Shown here piece after piece: positions 34,213 through 47,600 of a stretch of DNA of 64,000 nucleotides. Location: positions 178,342,792-178,406,791 of the forward strand of contig NC_068939.1 in NCBI RefSeq assembly GCF_016801865.2, given 5' to 3'. Position numbers and translations under genes: made by a program. Position 1 is the first letter of the stretch. Each line of letters starts with the position of its first letter. The notes under the pieces are model-generated. The model was given only the letters and a program-made list of their open reading frames with translations, did not search any database and had not been told where the DNA came from. Origin of the DNA: Culex pipiens pallens. Its lineage: Eukaryota; Arthropoda; Insecta; Diptera; Culicidae.

Positions 34213-34514
34213 GTTGTTTAAATTATAGATTCTAGAAACAGATAAATAAAATTGACAATCAATAATGTTAATGCCAAACTAACGTAATAAAATCATCCTT
34301 GTTATTCCTTTACATTAGAACTCAACTAATGTAGCTTCTTCGACAAATACAACAATCTAAGTTTCACAAAGTTGCTCTCAATGAAATTTTCAATGTATTC
34401 CCACAAACCGTTCATTTTAACAATGTAACTCAGAGCTCATTCAAATTCACAGCCTGTACCGCACATCATCATTTAAACTATGTACCCATTCATTATTTTA
34501 TCTTTTTTCCCCAG
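34213..34514. other. AT-rich sequence ending in acceptor-like tract
   Basis: No gene is recognised. The stretch ends with ATCTTTTTTCCCCAG, a good match to a splice-acceptor polypyrimidine tract. Confidence 0.5.
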
Positions 34515-34751
34515 CTCCTATGTCGGGCGCTTGCCTGTGTCGTATCGCACCGGAACGCGTTCCTGTCCCCACCGCAATCTGCGCCGTCGGAATCGAATTA
34601 TGCTCGGGAGCTGCGTACTAATAAATTGATTATTTCAATATTTGCCCACGTGATCTGCACGCATATGGGTCGCCTCCGAACGTGGAGCTTGACATTTTTT
34701 CTTTCACGTCGTCCTGAAACAAGCAGAAAAAAAACAGCTACTGTGCCTAGG
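34515..34751 (+). other. possible internal exon, 79 open codons
   Basis: The segment lies between TCTTTTTTCCCCAG and a donor-like AGG|GTGAGG. It is 237 bp (79 codons exactly) and has no stop in the frame that starts at its first base. The translation (LLCRALACVV...) matches no family that I know. GC-rich composition makes chance open frames more likely, and no companion exon is visible. A conserved non-coding element is an equally good reading. Confidence 0.15.
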
Positions 34752-36340
34752 GTGAGGGCGTTCGCTTCAGTCAGGTGAAAGAGGGTGACGAAAAGCCAAC
34801 CACGAGAGCGGCCGTGAAAAGCTCACCGGAGCGTGAGGGCACAGGTGGAAGGTTGCCGCCTCACTGGAGAAAGCAGACAGTTTGGCCTACGGGAGGGAAA
34901 TCACCCCCACTTGTGGGGGAATTGCTGAGGATAGAGGTGGAAATTGGAAATTGACTTTTGGTATGCAAAAGTCACTTTTAATGGAAAATGACTTCAAGTG
35001 AAACATTGCTCAATTTTGGAAATTTACAGCGATTTTTTTTCAAAACTGTTTCTCAAACAAATAAAAATTAAAAAAATTAACAAAATAAAAGTTCAAAAAA
35101 CAAAACATTCAAACTCCTTTCAAAACAGCTACAGTTAAACAGAAGCACTCAGAAGATTTAAAATTCTTTAAAGTGCTCGTAAACATTTTTGAGGTAAGAA
35201 TTTCTATCTTATTTGCAATTTTGAAACAATCCCAATGAAAAAGATTAGGCAAACTTTTCGTTTCGTAGCTGGTTTCACGCAAAGAGTTCTATGGAACTCC
35301 ATCTTAACAGCTCACTGCTCCTTTTCTACTGAATAGCAAACATGTGAGTATCTGGGAATCGAGCAACATGTTTTCACTCTAATGTAACCGCATCACACCA
35401 AAATCGTTTCTAAGTAAAGGTGAGTAAGCGATTAAGCTTTTAAGATGAAGTAGATTGTTTGTGCAATACAAAAATAATCCACTTGCACGCGTACGTTTGT
35501 AAAAAAAACACGGAAGAGTAAATTTAAATATTTGAAGATTTAGAAGACTTTTTTAAAATATAAACTAGATTAATTCAGAAAGTAGCTTTTTTTTAAATCT
35601 ATCAAACATGAAATTGGTAAAACAACAATTTTAAAGTTCCCAATGCAAGAATGTTTTATCCCTCTCCAGATTTACTCAAGTATCTCCCCAACCTGTTCGC
35701 AACCCTACGCGGCCACTTAATGTTTGCCCTCTCTGCCCAGAATGAACGAGACAGATGGAAACAGGTGGAAATTACGGGAGCTCACCTGATGGAGTAATAA
35801 AACAACAACCAGGCTGAGGTGAGAGGTGAGGTGTGTGCATCAGCGCGCAAAAGTGCTACCTTTCTCCTCCACATTGCTCCGTCCCCACCAGCCGGAACAA
35901 GATTGGAGATAATTGTTTGCAGAACAAGTGTAATTTATTATGTTTATGAACTGCTATTTATTTCTTCCTGTGTGGGATGGCGGCAGCGGCATCGGTCGGA
36001 ACTCGAGCCCACGAACCTGAGCCTGACGTACTTACGGAGTACACTTTTTGGGTTTTCGCTCCGTTTCCGCTGGGGCTTGAAGTAGCGTAATCTTGGCAGA
36101 CTTTATCTCCTTCTCCTGCGGACGTAGAGGTGTGTCAGTGAAGGTTGGTGTTTGTGTGCGAGCAATTTGTGATAATGATGGTCGACTTTGTTTCATTATA
36201 AGAGCAACATTAATTTCAAGTCGAATCTGGTGCCAACTGCTGCTAGAATGGGGGCAAGGACATTTGAAAGATTGCTGGTACAAGTTGTTGATAAGTAGAT
36301 GACTTAAATAAAAAAAAAGTTGATTTTTTAAGGTTTATTG
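34752..36340. other. single-copy island, no gene seen
   Basis: Mixed sequence with GC-rich parts at 34,752-34,930 and 35,680-36,290. Several splice-like motifs occur, but I see no convincing coding frame. The stretch runs directly into the large satellite. Confidence 0.45.
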
Positions 36341-39149
36341 AATTTTTTAACTTCCTTAAATTTCTTGAATTTCTTGAATTTCTTGAATTTCTTGAATTTC
36401 TTAAATTTCTTGAATTTCTTGAATTTCTTAAATTTCTTGAATTTCTTGAATTTCTTGAATTCCTTGAATTTCTTGAATTTCTTGAATTTCTTGAATTTCT
36501 TGAATTTCTTGAATTTCTTGAATTTCTTGAATTTCTTGAATTTCTTGAATTTCTTGAATTTCTTGAATTTCTTGAATTTCTTTAAATTTCTTGAATTTCT
36601 TGAATTTCTTGAATTTCTTAAATTTCTTGAATTTCTTGAATTTCTTGAATTTCTTGAATTTCTTGAATTTCTTGAATTTCTTGAATTTCTTGAATTTCTT
36701 GAATTTCTTGAATTTCTTGAATTTCTTGAATTTCTTGAATTTCTTGAATTTCTTGAATTTCTTAAATTTCTTAAATATCTTGAATTTCTTGAATTTCTTG
36801 AATTTCTTTAATTTCTTAAATTTCTTGAATTTCTTGAATTTCTTGAATTTCTTGAATTTCTTGAATTTCTTGAATTTCTTGAATTTCTTGAATTTCTTGA
36901 ATTTCTTGAATTTCTTGAATTTCTTGAATTTCTTGAATTTCTTGAATTTCTTGAATTTCTTGAATTTCTTGAATTTCTTGAATTTCTTGAATTTCTTGAA
37001 TTTCTTGAATTTCTTGAATTTCTTGAATTTCTTGAATTTCTTGAATTTCTTGAATTTCTTGAATTTCTTAAATTTCTTGAATTTCTTGAATTTCTTGAAT
37101 TTCTTGAATTTCTAGAATTTCTTGAATTTCTTGAATTTCTTGAATTTCTTGAATTTCTTGAATTTCTTGAATTTCTTGAATTTCTTGAATTTCTTGAATT
37201 TCTTGAATTTCTTGAATTTCTTGAATTTCTTGAATTTCTTGAATTTCTTGAATTTCTTGAATTTCTTGAATTTCTTGAATTTCTTGAATTTCTTGAATTT
37301 CTAGAATTTCTTGAATTTCTTGAATTTCTTGAATTTCTTGAATTTCTTGAATTTCTTGAATTTCTTGAATTTCTTGAATTTCTTGAATTTCTTGAATTTC
37401 TTGAATTTCTTGAATTTCTTGAATTTCTTGAATTTCTTGAATTTCTTGAATTTCTTGAATTTCTTGAATTTCTTGAATTTCTTGAATTTCTTGAATTTCT
37501 TGAATTTCTTGAATTTCTTGAATTTCTTGAATTTCTTGAATTTCTTGAATTTCTTGAATTTCTTGAATTTCTTGAATTTCTTGAATTTCTTGAATTTCTT
37601 GAATTTCTTGAATTTCTTGAATTTCTTGAATTTCTTGAATTTCTTGAATTTTTTGAATTTCTTGAATTTCTTGAATTTCTTGAATTTCTTGAATTTCTTG
37701 AATTTCTTAAATTTCTTGAATTTCTTGAATTTCTTGAATTTCTTGAATTTCTTGAATTTCTTGAATTTCTTGAATTTCTTGAATTTCTTGAATTTCTTGA
37801 ATTTCTTGAATTTCTTGAATTTCTTGAATTTCTTGAATTTCTTGAATTTCTTGAATTTCTTGAATTTCTTGAATTTCTTGAATTTCTTGAATTTCTTGAA
37901 TTTCTTGAATTTTTTTAATTTCTTGAATTTCTTGAATTTCTTGAATTTCTTGAATTTCTTGAATTTTTTGAATTTTTTGAATTTTTTGAATTTCTTGAAT
38001 TTCTTGAATTTCTTGAATTTCTTGAATTTCTTGAATTTCTTGAATTTCTTGAATTTCTTGAATTTCTTGAATTTCTTGAATTTCTTGAATTTCTTGAATT
38101 TCTTGAATTTCTTGAATTTCTTGAATTTCTTGAATTTCTTGAATTTCTTGAATTTCTTGAATTTCTTGAATTTCTTTAATTTCTTGAATTTCTTAAATTT
38201 CTTAAATATCTTGAATATCTTGAATTTCTTGAATTTCTTTAATTTCTTGAATTTCTTGAATTTCTTGAATTTCTTGAATTTCTTGAATTTCTTGAATTTC
38301 TTGAATTTCTTAAATTTCTTAAATATCTTGAATTTCTTGAATTTCTTGAATTTCTTGAATTTCTTGAATTTCTTGAATTTCTTAAATTTCCTGAATTTCT
38401 TGAATTTCTTGAATTTCTTGAATTTCTTGAATTTCTTGAATTTCTTGAATTTCTTGAATTTCTTGAATTTCTTGAATTTCTTGAATTTCTTGAATTTCTT
38501 GAATTTCTTGAATTTCTTGAATTTCTTGAATTTCTTGAATTTCTTGAATTTCTTGAATTTTTTGAATTTCTTGAATTTCTTGAATTTCTTGAATTTATTG
38601 AATTTCTTGAATTGCTTGAATTTCTTGAATTTCTTGAATTTCTTGAATTTCTTGAATTTCTTGAATTTCTTGAATTTCTTGAATTTATTGAATTTCTTGA
38701 ATTGCTTGAATTTCTTGAATTTCTTGAATTTCTTGACTTTCTTGAATTTCTTGAATTTCTTGAATTTATTGAATTTATTGAATTTATTGAATTTCTTGAA
38801 TTGCTTGAATTTCTTGAAATTTTTTAATTTCTGGAATTTCTGGAATTTCTGGAATTTCTTGAATTTCTTGAATTTCTTGAATTTCTTGAATTTCTTGAAT
38901 TTCTTGAATTTCTTGAATTTCTTGAATTTCTTGAATTTCTTGAATTTCTTGAATTTCTTGAATTTCTTGAATTTCTTGAATTTCTTGAATTTCTTGAATT
39001 TCTTGAATTTCTTGAATTTCTTAAATTTCTTGAAGTTCTTGAATTTCTTGAATTTCTTGAATTTCTTGAATTTCTTGAATTTCTTGAATTTCTTGAATTT
39101 CTTGAATTTCTTGAATTTCTTGAATTTCTTGAATTTCTTGAATTTCTTG

Positions 39150-42100
39150 AATTGCTTGAATTTCTTGAATTTCTTGAATTTCTTGAATTTCTTGAATTTC
39201 TTGAATTTCTTGAATTTATTGAATTTATTGAATTTCTTGAATTGCTTGAATTTCTTGAATTTTTTTAATTTCTGGAATTTCTGGAATTTCTGGAATTTCT
39301 TGAATTTATTGAATTTCTTGAATTTATTGAATTTATTGAATTTCTTGAATTGCTTGAATTTCTTGAATTTCTTGAATTTCTTGAATTTCTTGAATTTCTT
39401 GAATTTCTTGAATTTATTGAATTTATTGAATTTCTTGAATTGCTTGAATTTCTTGAAATTTTTTAATTTCTGGAATTTCTGGAATTTCTGGAATTTCTTG
39501 AATTTCTTGAATTTCTTGAATTTCTTGAATTTCTTGAATTTCTTGAATTTCTTGAATTGCTTGAATTTCTTGAATTTCTTGAATTTCTTGAATTTCTTGA
39601 ATTTCTTGAATTTCTTGAATTTCTTGAATTTCTTGAATTTCTTGAATTTCTTGAATTTTTTGAATTTCTTGAATTTCTTGAATTTCTTGAATTTATTGAA
39701 TTTCTTGAATTGCTTGAATTTCTTGAATTTCTTGAATTTCTTGAATTTCTTGAATTTCTTGAATTTCTTGAATTTCTTGAATTTCTTAAATTTCCTGAAT
39801 TTCTTGAATTTCTTGAATTTCTTGAATTTCTTGAATTTCTTGAATTTCTTGAATTTCTTGAATTTATTGAATTTCTTGAATTGCTTGAATTTCTTGATTT
39901 CTTGAATTTCTTGAATTTCTTGAATTTCTTGAATTTCTTGAATTTCTTGAATTTATTGAATTTCTTGAATTGCTTGAATTTCTTGAAATTTTTTAATTTC
40001 TGGAATTTCTGGAATTCCTGGAATTTCTTGAATTTCTTGAATTTCTTGAATTTCTTGAATTTCTTGAATTTCTTGAATTTCTTGAATTTCTTGAATTTCT
40101 TGAATTTCTTGAATTTCTTGAATTTCTTGAATTTCTTGAATTTCTTGAATTTCTTGAATTTCTTGAATTTCTTGAATTTCTTGAATTTCTTGAATTTCTT
40201 GAATTTCTTAAATTTCTTGAATTTCTTGAATTTCTTGAATTTCTTGAATTTCTTGAATTTCTTGAATTTCTTGAATTTCTTGAATTTCTTGAATTTCTTG
40301 AATTTCTTGAATTTCTGAATTTCTTGAATTTCTTGAATTTCTTGAATTTCTTGAATTTCTTGAATTTCTTGAATTTCTTGAATTTCTTGAATTTCTTGAA
40401 TTTCTTGAATTTCTTGAATTTCTTGAATTTTTTGAATTTCTTGAATTTCTTGAATTTCTTGAATTTATTGAATTTCTTGAATTGCTTGAATTTCTTGAAT
40501 TTCTTGAATTTCTTGAATTTCTTGAATTTCTTGAATTTCTTGAATTTCTTGAATTTATTGAATTTCTTGAATTGCTTGAATTTCTTGAATTTCTTGAATT
40601 TCTTGAATTTATTGAATTTCTTGAATTGCTTGAATTTCTTGAATTTCTTGAATTTCTTGAATTTCTTGAATTTCTTGAATTTCTTGAATTTCTTGAATTT
40701 CTTGAATTTCTTGAATTTCTTGAATTTCTTGAATTTCTTGAATTTCTTGAATTTCTTGAATTTCTTGAATTTCTTGAATTTCTTGAATTTCTTAAATTTC
40801 TTGAATTTCTTGAATTTCTTGAATTTCTTGAATTTCTTGAATTTCTTGAATTTCTTGAATTTCTTGAATTTCTTGAATTTATTGAATTTCTTGAATTGCT
40901 TGAATTTCTTGAATTTCTTGAATTTCTTGAATTTATTGAATTTCTTTAATTGCTTGAATTTCTTGAATTTCTTGAATTTCTTGAATTTCTTGAATTTCTT
41001 GAATTTCTTGAATTTCTTGAATTTCTTGAATTTCTTGAATTTCTTGAATTTCTTGAATTTCTTGAATTTCTTGAATTTCTTGAATTTCTTGAATTTCTTG
41101 AATTTCTTGAATTTCTTAAATTTCTTGAATTTCTTGAATTTCTTGAATTTCTTGAATTTATTGAATTTCTTGAATTGCTTGAATTTCTTGAATTTCTTGA
41201 ATTTCTTGAATTTCTTGAATTTCTTGAATTTCTTGAATTTCTTGAATTTCTTGAATTTCTTGAATTTATTGAATTTCTTGAATTGCTTGAATTTCTTGAA
41301 TTTCTTGAATTTCTTGAATTTATTGAATTTCTTGAATTGCTTGAATTTCTTGAATTTCTTGAATTTCTTGAATTTCTTGAATTTCTTGAATTTCTTGAAT
41401 TTCTTGAATTTCTTGAATTTCTTGAATTTCTTGAATTTCTTGAATTTCTTGAATTTATTGAATTTCTTGAATTGCTTGAATTTCTTGAATTTCTTGAATT
41501 TCTTGAATTTCTTGAATTTCTTGAATTTCTTGAATTTCTTGAATTTATTGAATTTCTTGAATTGCTTGAATTTCTTGAATTTCTTGAATTTCTTGAATTT
41601 ATTGAATTTCTTGAATTGCTTGAATTTCTTGAATTTCTTGAATTTCTTGAATTTCTTGAATTTCTTGAATTTCTTGAATTTCTTGAATTTCTTGAATTTC
41701 TTGAATTTCTTGAATTTCTTGAATTTCTTGAATTTCTTGAATTTCTTGAATTTCTTGAATTTCTTGAATTTCTTGAATTTCTTGAATTTCTTGAATTTCT
41801 TGAATTTCTTGAATTTCTTGAATTTCTTGAATTTCTTGAATTTCTTGAATTTCTTGAATTTCTTGAATTTCTTGAATTTCTTGAATTTCTTGAATTTCTT
41901 GAATTTCTTGAATTGCTTGAATTTCTTGAATTTCTTGAATTTCTTGAATTTCTTGAATTTCTTGAATTTCTTGAATTTATTGAATTTATTGAATTTCTTG
42001 AATTGCTTGAATTTCTTGAAATTTTTTAATTTCTGGAATTTCTGGAATTTCTGGAATTTCTTGAATTTCTTGAATTTCTTGAATTTCTTGAATTTATTGA

Positions 42101-44631
42101 ATTTATTGAATTTCTTGAATTGCTTGAATTTCTTGAATTTCTTGAATTTCTTGAATTTCTTGAATTTCTTGAATTTCTTGAATTTATTGAATTTATTGAA
42201 TTTCTTGAATTGCTTGAATTTCTTGAAATTTTTTAATTTCTGGAATTTCTGGAATTTCTGGAATTTCTTGAATTTCTTGAATTTCTTGAATTTCTTGAAT
42301 TTCTTGAATTTCTTGAATTTCTTGAATTGCTTGAATTTCTTGAATTTCTTGAATTTCTTGAATTTCTTGAATTTCTTGAATTTCTTGAATTTCTTGAATT
42401 TCTTGAATTTCTTGAATTTCTTGAATTTCTTGAATTTTTTGAATTTCTTGAATTTCTTGAATTTCTTGAATTTATTGAATTTCTTGAATTGCTTGAATTT
42501 CTTGAATTTCTTGAATTTCTTGAATTTCTTGAATTTCTTGAATTTCTTAAATTTCCTGAATTTCTTGAATTTCTTGAATTTCTTGAATTTCTTGAATTTC
42601 TTGAATTTCTTGAATTTATTGAATTTCTTGAATTGCTTGAATTTCTTGAATTTCTTGAATTTCTTGAATTTCTTGAATTTCTTGAATTTCTTGAATTTCT
42701 TGAATTTATTGAATTTCTTGAATTGCTTGAATTTCTTGAAATTTTTTAATTTCTGGAATTTCTGGAATTTCTGGAATTTCTTGAATTTCTTGAATTTCTT
42801 GAATTTCTTGAATTTCTTGAATTTCTTGAATTTCTTGAATTTCTTGAATTTCTTGAATTTCTTGAATTTCTTGAATTTCTTGAATTTCTTGAATTTCTTG
42901 AATTTCTTGAATTTCTTGAATTTCTTGAATTTCTTGAATTTCTTAAATTTATTGAATTTCTTGAATTTCTTGAATTTCTTGAATTTCTTGAATTTCTTGA
43001 ATTTCTTGAATTTCTTGAATTTCTTGAATTTCTTGAATTTCTTGAATTTCTTGAATTTCTTGAATTTCTTGAATTTCTTGAATTTCTTGAATTTCTTGAA
43101 TTTCTTGAATTTCTTGAATTTCTTGAATTTCTTGAATTTCTTGAATTTCTTGAATTTCTTGAATTTCTTGAATTTCTTGAATTTCTTGAATTTTTTGAAT
43201 TTCTTGAATTTCTTGAATTTCTTGAATTTATTGAATTTCTTGAATTTCTTGAATTTCTTAAATTTATTGAATTTCTTGAATTTCTTGAATTTCTTGAATT
43301 TCTTGAATTTCTTGAATTTCTTGAATTTCTTGAATTTCTTGAATTTCTTGAATTTCTTGAATTTCTTGAATTTCTTGAATTTCTTGAATTTCTTGAATTT
43401 CTTGAATTTCTTGAATTTCTTGAATTTCTTGAATTTCTTGAATTTCTTGAATTTCTTGAATTTCTTGAATTTCTTGAATTGCTTGAATTTCTTGAAATTT
43501 TTTAATTTCTGGAATTTCTGGAATTTCTGGAATTTCTTGAATTTCTTGAATTTCTTGAATTTATTGAATTTATTGAATTTCTTGAATTGCTTGAATTTCT
43601 TGAATTTCTTGAATTTCTTGAATTTCTTGAATTTCTTGAATTTCTTGAATTTATTGAATTTATTGAATTTCTTGAATTGCTTGAATTTCTTGAAATTTTT
43701 TAATTTCTGGAATTTCTGGAATTTCTTGAATTTCTTGAATTTCTTGAATTTCTTGAATTTCTTGAATTTCTTGAATTTCTTGAATTTCTTGAATTTCTTG
43801 AATTTCTTGAATTTCTTGAATTTCTTGAATTTCTTGAATTTCTTGAATTTCTTGAATTTCTTGAATTTCTTGAATTTCTTGAATTTCTTAAATTTCTTGA
43901 ATTTCTTGAATTTCTTGAATTTCTTGAATTTCTTGAATTTCTTGAATTTCTTGAATTTCTTGAATTTCTTGAATTTCTTGAATTTCTTGAATTTCTTGAA
44001 TTTCTTGAATTTCTTGAATTTCTTGAATTTCTTGAATTTCTTGAATTTCTTGAATTTCTTGAATTTCTTGAATTTCTTGAATTTCTTGAATTTCTTGAAT
44101 TTCTTGAATTTCTTGAATTTCTTGAATTTCTTGAATTTCTTGAATTTCTTGAATTTCTTGAATTTCTTGAATTTCTTGAATTTCTTGAATTTTTTGAATT
44201 TCTTGAATTTCTTGAATTTCTTGAATTTCTTGAATTTCTTGAATTTCTTAAATTTCTTGAATTTCTTGAATTTCTTGAATTTCTTGAATTTCTTGAATTT
44301 CTTGAATTTCTTGAATTTCTTGAATTTATTGAATTTCTTGAATTTCTTGAATTTCTTGAATTTCTTGAATTTCTTGAATTTCTTGAATTTCTTGAATTTC
44401 TTGAATTTCTTGAATTTCTTGAATTTCTTGAATTTTTTTTAATTTCTTGAATTTCTTGAATTTCTTGAATTTCTTGAATTTCTTGAATTTTTTGAATTTC
44501 TTGAATTTCTTGAATTTCTTGAATTTCTTGAATTTCTTGAATTTCTTGAATTTCTTGAATTTCTTGAATTTCTTGAATTTCTTGAATTTCTTGAATTTCT
44601 TGAATTTCTTGAATTTCTTGAATTTCTTGAA
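39150..44631. repeat. 5.46-kb higher-order repeat, unit 1 (approximate limits)
   Basis: Rare variants in this unit recur in unit 2 at an offset of exactly 5,462 bp: CTTGATTT at 39,893, GGAATTCC at 40,011 and the 5-base-short monomer ATTTCTGAAT at 40,311. CTGGAATTT cassettes near 39,265, 39,463, 39,990, 42,025, 42,232, 42,745 and 43,500 match seven in unit 2 in the same order. Local offsets drift by multiples of 9 bp. The two units are less alike beyond about 43,200. Confidence 0.85.
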
Positions 44632-47600
44632 TTGCTTGAATTTCTTGAATTTCTTGAATTTCTTGAATTTCTTGAATTTCTTGAATTTCTTGAATTTATT
44701 GAATTTATTGAATTTCTTGAATTGCTTGAATTTCTTGATTTTTTTTAATTTCTGGAATTTCTGGAATTTCTGGAATTTCTTGAATTTATTGAATTTCTTG
44801 AATTTATTGAATTTATTGAATTTCTTGAATTGCTTGAATTTCTTGAATTTCTTGAATTTCTTGAATTTCTTGAATTTCTTGAATTTATTGAATTTCTTGA
44901 ATTTCTTGAATTGCTTGAATTTCTTGAAATTTTTTAATTTCTGGAATTTCTGGAATTTCTGGAATTTCTTGAATTTCTTGAATTTCTTGAATTTCTTGAA
45001 TTTCTTGAATTTCTTGAATTGCTTGAATTTCTTGAATTTCTTGAATTTCTTGAATTTCTTGAATTTCTTGAATTTCTTGAATTTCTTGAATTTCTTGAAT
45101 TTCTTGAATTTCTTGAATTTTTTGAATTTCTTGAATTTCTTGAATTTCTTGAATTTATTGAATTTCTTGAATTGCTTGAATTTCTTGAATTTCTTGAATT
45201 TCTTGAATTTCTTGAATTTCTTGAATTTCTTGAATTTCTTGAATTTCTTAAATTTCCTGAATTTCTTGAATTTCTTGAATTTCTTGAATTTCTTGAATTT
45301 CTTGAATTTCTTGAATTTCTTGAATTTATTGAATTTCTTGAATTGCTTGAATTTCTTGATTTCTTGAATTTCTTGAATTTCTTGAATTTCTTGAATTTCT
45401 TGAATTTCTTGAATTTATTGAATTTCTTGAATTGCTTGAATTTCTTGAAATTTTTTAATTTCTGGAATTTCTGGAATTCCTGGAATTTCTTGAATTTCTT
45501 GAATTTCTTGAATTTCTTGAATTTCTTGAATTTCTTGAATTTCTTGAATTTCTTGAATTTCTTGAATTTCTTGAATTTCTTGAATTTCTTGAATTTCTTG
45601 AATTTCTTGAATTTCTTGAATTTCTTGAATTTCTTGAATTTCTTGAATTTCTTGAATTTCTTGAATTTCTTAAATTTCTTGAATTTCTTGAATTTCTTGA
45701 ATTTCTTGAATTTCTTGAATTTCTTGAATTTCTTGAATTTCTTGAATTTCTTGAATTTCTTGAATTTCTTGAATTTCTGAATTTCTTGAATTTCTTGAAT
45801 TTCTTGAATTTCTTGAATTTCTTGAATTTCTTGAATTTCTTGAATTTCTTGAATTTCTTGAATTTCTTGAATTTCTTGAATTTCTTGAATTTCTTGAATT
45901 TTTTGAATTTCTTGAATTTCTTGAATTTCTTGAATTTATTGAATTTCTTGAATTGCTTGAATTTCTTGAATTTCTTGAATTTCTTGAATTTCTTGAATTT
46001 CTTGAATTTCTTGAATTTCTTGAATTTATTGAATTTCTTGAATTGCTTGAATTTCTTGAATTTCTTGAATTTCTTGAATTTCTTGAATTTATTGAATTTC
46101 TTGAATTGCTTGAATTTCTTGAATTTCTTGAATTTCTTGAATTTCTTGAATTTCTTGAATTTCTTGAATTTCTTGAATTTCTTGAATTTCTTGAATTTCT
46201 TGAATTTCTTGAATTTCTTGAATTTCTTGAATTTCTTGAATTTCTTGAATTTCTTGAATTTCTTAAATTTCTTGAATTTCTTGAATTTCTTGAATTTCTT
46301 GAATTTCTTGAATTTCTTGAATTTCTTGAATTTCTTGAATTTATTGAATTTCTTGAATTGCTTGAATTTCTTGAATTTCTTGAATTTCTTGAATTTATTG
46401 AATTTCTTTAATTGCTTGAATTTCTTGAATTTCTTGAATTTCTTGAATTTCTTGAATTTCTTGAATTTCTTGAATTTCTTGAATTTCTTGAATTTCTTGA
46501 ATTTCTTGAATTTCTTGAATTTCTTGAATTTCTTGAATTTCTTGAATTTCTTGAATTTCTTGAATTTCTTGAATTTCTTGAATTTCTTGAATTTCTTGAA
46601 TTTCTTAAATTTCTTGAATTTCTTGAATTTCTTGAATTTCTTGAATTTATTGAATTTCTTGAATTGCTTGAATTTCTTGAATTTCTTGAATTTCTTGAAT
46701 TTCTTGAATTTCTTGAATTTCTTGAATTTCTTGAATTTATTGAATTTCTTGAATTGCTTGAATTTCTTGAATTTCTTGAATTTCTTGAATTTATTGAATT
46801 TCTTGAATTGCTTGAATTTCTTGAATTTCTTGAATTTCTTGAATTTCTTGAATTTCTTGAATTTCTTGAATTTCTTGAATTTCTTGAATTTCTTGAATTT
46901 CTTGAATTTATTGAATTTCTTGAATTGCTTGAATTTCTTGAATTTCTTGAATTTCTTGAATTTCTTGAATTTCTTGAATTTCTTGAATTTCTTGAATTTA
47001 TTGAATTTCTTGAATTGCTTGAATTTCTTGAATTTCTTGAATTTCTTGAATTTATTGAATTTCTTGAATTGCTTGAATTTCTTGAATTTCTTGAATTTCT
47101 TGAATTTCTTGAATTTCTTGAATTTCTTGAATTTCTTGAATTTCTTGAATTTCTTGAATTTCTTGAATTTCTTGAATTTCTTGAATTTCTTGAATTTCTT
47201 GAATTTCTTGAATTTCTTGAATTTCTTGAATTTCTTGAATTTCTTAAATTTCTTGAATTTCTTGAATTTCTTGAATTTCTTGAATTTCTTGAATTTCTTG
47301 AATTTCTTGAATTTCTTGAATTTCTTGAATTTCTTGAATTTCTTGAATTTCTTGAATTGCTTGAATTTCTTGAATTTCTTGAATTTCTTGAATTTCTTGA
47401 ATTTCTTGAATTTCTTGAATTTATTGAATTTATTGAATTTCTTGAATTGCTTGAATTTCTTGAAATTTTTTAATTTCTGGAATTTCTGGAATTTCTGGAA
47501 TTTCTTGAATTTCTTGAATTTCTTGAATTTATTGAATTTATTGAATTTCTTGAATTGCTTGAATTTCTTGAATTTCTTGAATTTCTTGAATTTCTTGAAT

